Assembly (NCBI GenBank): GCA_029204225.1
Contig: CM055097.1
Span: 14,205,221-14,269,220, forward strand
Source of the DNA: Diphasiastrum complanatum
Lineage: Eukaryota > Streptophyta > Lycopodiopsida > Lycopodiales > Lycopodiaceae
DNA: 64,000 nucleotides
Direction: 5' to 3'
In this document: one piece after another, positions 60,526 to 64,000 of the stretch
Numbering within the stretch: position 1 is the stretch's first letter
How the letters are laid out: every line of letters begins with the position of its first letter
Made by a program: the position numbers and the translations under genes
Notes under the pieces: model-generated
The model's database searches: none
Seen by the model: only the letters and a program-made list of their open reading frames with translations
What the model was told of the DNA's origin: nothing

Positions 60526-62061
60526 CTAATGGTCTGTCAGGACCTCAAAGTTGGCACCATACAAATAATGCCTCCGAGTCTTAAGGGCATGGACTATAGA
60601 AAAGAGTTCCTTTTCATAGGCACTGTACCTAGTCTGAGCTGGCTCGAGTTTTTTACTCTCGAACGCAACTGGTCGTCCACCCTGAGTTAGTACAGCACCT
60701 ACTGCAAAGTCGCTAGCATCTGTTTTGACCACAAATGGCTGATTGGGGTCGACGACTTTTAAAACTGGTGCTGTGGCTAAGGCTGTTTTGAGAGCATCAA
60801 AGCTCTCCTGTTGTGCGGACTCCCAAACGAACTCCTTTCCCTTCCCCTTAAGAAGATTTGTCATAGGAACTGCTATCTGAGCATATTCCTTGACAAATCG
60901 TCTGTAATATCCTGCCAGACTAAGAAAGATCTAAAGTTCCAAAATATTCTGAGGTCTCAGCCAACTGAGTATGGCTTTAACCTTATTTGGGTCCATTTTA
61001 ATCCCATCTGAAGAGATAATGTGACCCAAATATGCTACTTCTTCAACGAAGAATTCACACTTGGATTGTTTAGCATAAAGCTTATGCTTTCTGAGCAGTC
61101 GAAACACCTTTCTGAGGTGTTTTAGATGCTCCTTCCTTGTTTTGCTGTAGACGAGGATGTCATCTAAAAATACGACTACAAACTTACCCAAGTATGGTCT
61201 GAGGACACTGTTCATCAAGGTCATAAAGGTAGCTGGAGCATTTGTGAGCCGAAATGGCATCACCTTAAACTCATAATGACCGTGACGAGTCCTAAAAGCT
61301 GTTTTCGAGACATCTTCCGATTTTATACGGACTTGATGATATCCCGATCTGAGGTCTATTTTGCTGAAAAACTTAGCCCCGTCGAGTTGATCAAACTCGT
61401 CTGCCCGAGGCATAGGGTATTTATTCTTAATTGTGACTTTATTGAGGGCTCTTTAATCTACGCAAAGACGCATAGACCCCTCCTTCTTTTTCACCAATAG
61501 GACTGGTGAGGCCCATGGTGAACTACTGGTTTGAATTTGGCCTTTCCCAAGATAGTCTGTTAACTGCCTAGTTATTTCTTCATCCTCTATTTGGCTGACC
61601 CGATACGGAGGTTTAGAAACAGGTGTTGTACCTGGTACTAGGTTTATTACATGATCCACCTCTCTGCTAGGTGGTAAACCATGTGGCAAATCTTCAGGAA
61701 AAACATCTTTAAATTTAGACAATAAAGTTTCTAATTTACTGATTTTCTGCTGAATAGAACTGGAAATAGAAACTTCAAGAATAAACTGAAAGTCACATAA
61801 GAATACCTGATGGTCTTCGTCTCCGATTAGCTGACAGAGCTCTGAACTGCAGACCATAGGGCTGTTGGGAACATCATGCTCCCCATGCAACTGGATCTCT
61901 CGGCCTTTATGCTGAAAGCTGAGGGTGTTCTCCTGATAGTTTCTGTGGAGGGAAGGTCCTAAACTGTAGAGCCAATCTCTCCCGAGAACAATGTCTGTTC
62001 GATCCAGGTCATTATCTGAAAGTTTATTTCATCTTGGTACCCTTGAATACCAAGATTTAAC
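60526..62061 (-). pseudogene. chromovirus pol, proximal part: protease end, reverse transcriptase, RNase H
   Basis: Same frame as the distal part but with stops at 60526-60528 (TAG), 60931-60933 (TAG) and 61453-61455 (TAA). Blocks: DIVLGRDWLYSLG (protease C-terminus, about 61990), FKDVFPEDLPHGLPPSRE, PPYRVSQIEDEEI, SPWASPVLLVKKKEGSMRLC, then [51 protein letters not shown] (RT active site, about 61175), [17 protein letters not shown], then FVVKTDASDFAVGAVL and RYSAYEKELFSIVHALKTRR (RNase H). Two offset indels near 62030-62090 compensate each other in frame but place stops at 62062 and about 62029. Otherwise unusually well preserved. Confidence 0.92.
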
Positions 62062-63504
62062 TTACTTACCATAGTTTCCCATATTTTTTTTATCTTCACC
62101 CTTAGCTAATGAAACTATGTACCTATGCTGACTAGGTACTTCTGGTAGTTTAAGCTTTTTAACCAGGGTGTGGTTGATGAAATTATGGGTTGCCCCATCA
62201 TCAACCATGACTCTTACTGACTGGTTACCAACTTTCCCATGCATACGTACTAGGTCATGCGGCCCAAAGCTGAAGGGTCTCGCTAGCATTGCAGAGGTCA
62301 GTTGGCAACAGTGTTCATGATCTTCATGATACACTTTGATCTCGGAAGCTACCGAGTCACTGGGGAAACATACAGTCTGAACAAGATGAACTTGTTTTTT
62401 ATCTTTTTTATCTTTTTTAGTGAAAGGCCCCTTGGGACACTGTCTGACTGTGTGTCCCTTGCCCATACACACAAAGCACAAACGTTCTTGTTTGGCTTTC
62501 TCGAAATCATCTGGTTTTAAGGGCTGTATGAGTGAAGGGCGTTTATGAGGAGCTTCACTTTTAAATTTGTCTTCTTTCTTTCTTTTTAAAAATTTCTTTT
62601 TAAATTGAAAGTCTTTCTGAGGAAGCTGCTCGGAAAGTGGTTGTTGTCTCGCTCTCTTCCTACCCACTGAATCATCATAGATTTGAGCATATCTGAGAGC
62701 TTGCTCAAGGGTAGTAGGCGCGTTTCTCTGGACCTCTACTTTATATTCATCTTTGAGGCCACGGACAAATCCCCTGATTTTTTGATAGTCATCCATATTT
62801 TTAATCTTTAAAATTGATTCTCGATACTGCGAGATATATTGGATGAGGTCCATTACTGTTCTTTCCCAGGCTTCCCAGGCTCTATCCAGTTCATTTTCTG
62901 GTAAAAATTCTCTTAGGAAAGCTTCTTCAAAAGCTTTCCATGACCGGGGAGTCTGCCCAGTCTCCTGGAGATTTAACCACCACTTATAGGCCATAGGCCC
63001 TAAGGAAAGACTGGCCTCAATAGCTTGCAAATGGTCAGGGGTCTGTTTAAGAGCATGAATGTTCTTCCATTTGCTGAGGAAGGTTTGTAGAATATCTGCA
63101 TTTCTATCCTTCTCTTCCCCATTAAAAGTAGGAGGCTTTAAATCTTTAAAAACACTGGGGTGAGACCGTAAAGTCTCACCCGAAACTGATGGAAGTGGAG
63201 AAGGGGATAACTGAGAAGTGGAGGGAAGACTTCCTTTCGCGGAACTCAAAATCAAGTTTTTGAGTTCAGCGAACGAGTCGTCCACACTGGACTTGAAATT
63301 GGCTAATGCCAACTTTAGTTCATCCACTTCTGTTACCAATTGGAGGAACTGCTCCTTGGTAACCAGTTCGTCGAGTTCTTCGGCGAACTGTTCCTGTTCT
63401 TCTACTTCCATGGGTTCCTTCCCTTTTCTGTAAGCCAAGGCTTCTGTTTCAAGTTCGTCGAAGCCTCTCTCCGGGGGTTGATCAGGTCCCTGAGGAGTGG
63501 TCAT
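62062..63504 (-). CDS. chromovirus gag and protease start
   Basis: 480 codons. Met at 63504. An acidic N-terminal part is followed by the retrotransposon gag domain (GPMAYKWWLNLQETGQTPRS, FLREFLPENELDRAWEAW, IRGFVRGLKDEYKVEVQRNA), which forms the particle shell. Then a lysine-rich linker, the zinc knuckle CFVCMGKGHTVRQC (about 62490-62450) for RNA binding, and the protease VMVDDGATHNFINHTLVKKL with DDGA in place of the common DSGA. The frame ends at TAA 62062 just after an A-run (about 62085) where a slip has occurred. In the intact element gag-pol would be a single frame. Confidence 0.92.
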   Translation of the reverse strand: MTTPQGPDQPPERGFDELETEALAYRKGKEPMEVEEQEQFAEELDELVTKEQFLQLVTEVDELKLALANFKSSVDDSFAELKNLILSSAKGSLPSTSQLSPSPLPSVSGETLRSHPSVFKDLKPPTFNGEEKDRNADILQTFLSKWKNIHALKQTPDHLQAIEASLSLGPMAYKWWLNLQETGQTPRSWKAFEEAFLREFLPENELDRAWEAWERTVMDLIQYISQYRESILKIKNMDDYQKIRGFVRGLKDEYKVEVQRNAPTTLEQALRYAQIYDDSVGRKRARQQPLSEQLPQKDFQFKKKFLKRKKEDKFKSEAPHKRPSLIQPLKPDDFEKAKQERLCFVCMGKGHTVRQCPKGPFTKKDKKDKKQVHLVQTVCFPSDSVASEIKVYHEDHEHCCQLTSAMLARPFSFGPHDLVRMHGKVGNQSVRVMVDDGATHNFINHTLVKKLKLPEVPSQHRYIVSLAKGEDKKNMGNYGK

Positions 63505-64000
63505 CTTCGGAACTGAAAGAGAGCTACCTTAACTTCTGAAGGAAAAAAAGTGTAAAAGACTAATTTTACAACTGTACAAGGAAAAGGAAAGATGACTTAG
63601 CTGTTTCTGAGGACTGTACTTCCACAGAGAGAATCAAGAAAAGCCCTTTCAGCTCTTCCTCCACTGATTTGAGGTTGGAAAATGTGCAACCAGATCAGAA
63701 AGTTTTACTATCCCCCCTCGCTGGTCTGACAGCATCTCAATTTGTCCACAAAATGGCAAATCTGAAGTCCAAAAACCCTTCTGAATTCTGAAATTTCAGA
63801 AGTCTCCTACTCGCTGATCTGGTAGGAATCCTCTTGCTCCAAATCTCTGACGTTGGGGCCCAAAAACTTGTCTAAAAACCAGATTTTCAGAAGTACTGGC
63901 AGCGCTGGCCCTGCTCCTCTTTTTTGGCTTCAAACTCGCTGAGAACCAGTAAATTTTTCCCTGGAAATCAGATGCAGGTCTCTGGCTGTACAACGATGGA
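63505..64000 (-). other. chromovirus 5' leader (window ends here)
   Basis: Untranslated leader between gag ATG (63504) and the expected primer site and 5' LTR. The open frame at 63796-63993 is not recognised. Pairs such as cagatcagaaagttttacta / ctgatctggt suggest short internal repeats. No LTR end was found before 64000. Confidence 0.55.

Larger units (their letters stand above)
58356..64000 (-). mobile_element. chromovirus (Ty3/gypsy with chromodomain), well preserved, cut by window end
   Basis: 3' LTR 58356-58713, polypurine tract aaagggggagggag (58714-58727), gag-pol on the minus strand from 63504 down to 58726, leader above 63504. The 5' LTR must lie beyond 64000. The element is inserted in the hAT transposase. 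GGGAG at 58351-58355 is the expected left copy of the target duplication. Confidence 0.9.

Noticed and set aside
1-64000. A previously undescribed multi-gene system
   Set aside because: All gene-dense regions resolve into known transposon proteins or two ordinary host enzymes; nothing suggests cooperating new genes.

Overview
This is nuclear DNA from a seed plant. The two recognisable host genes (a TatD/TATDN1-type deoxyribonuclease and an aldo-keto reductase of the perakine-reductase/IN2-2 type) have plant-like sequence and many short exons with GT-AG introns. The rest is AT-rich and made mostly of nested, decayed LTR retrotransposons of both superfamilies, plus a hAT DNA transposon and CT/CA/GA/GT microsatellites. 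Very large TE-filled introns point to a big, TE-rich genome. I cannot name the species.

Layout. (1) 2133-20111, minus strand: a complete 12-exon TatD gene whose exons join into an unbroken 317-codon frame. Intron 2 is 13.8 kb (5876-19709) and holds a complete but internally deleted Copia element (9948-12850, target-site duplication TGACC), a degenerate Ty3/gypsy pol (13063-15720), a Copia integrase relic (16590-16890) and SINE-like and LTR fragments. (2) 20112-28900: TatD promoter region, a dispersed repeat, a decayed unrecognised coding stretch (22164-24000), and a long Copia LTR with a minisatellite (24211-25472). (3) 28903-43370: a stack of Copia elements: a plus-strand gag-pol (28903-33131) split by a solo LTR with perfect CTATG duplications (30459-31721), then minus-strand elements at 33132-34597, 34598-37129 and 38774-43370. 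(4) 43400-52400: mostly AT-rich DNA without recognisable genes, apart from a broken CCCH tandem zinc-finger gene (45690-46430, minus). (5) 52420-53754: the last four exons of an aldo-keto reductase, minus strand; its first exons are not found before the window ends. (6) 54345-64000: a gypsy fragment, then a GC-rich hAT transposon (from about 54696) carrying a lightly decayed multi-exon transposase. It is split by a well-preserved chromovirus (58356 to beyond 64000, minus) whose gag-pol frame is broken by only a few lesions.

No RNA gene, CRISPR array or new multi-gene system was found. The most instructive signals are the intact TatD gene spread over 18 kb with 25-nt and 21-nt first exons, the datable nesting order of the transposons with exact boundaries, the shared hairpin-forming minisatellites inside Copia LTRs, and the composition contrast of the hAT element.
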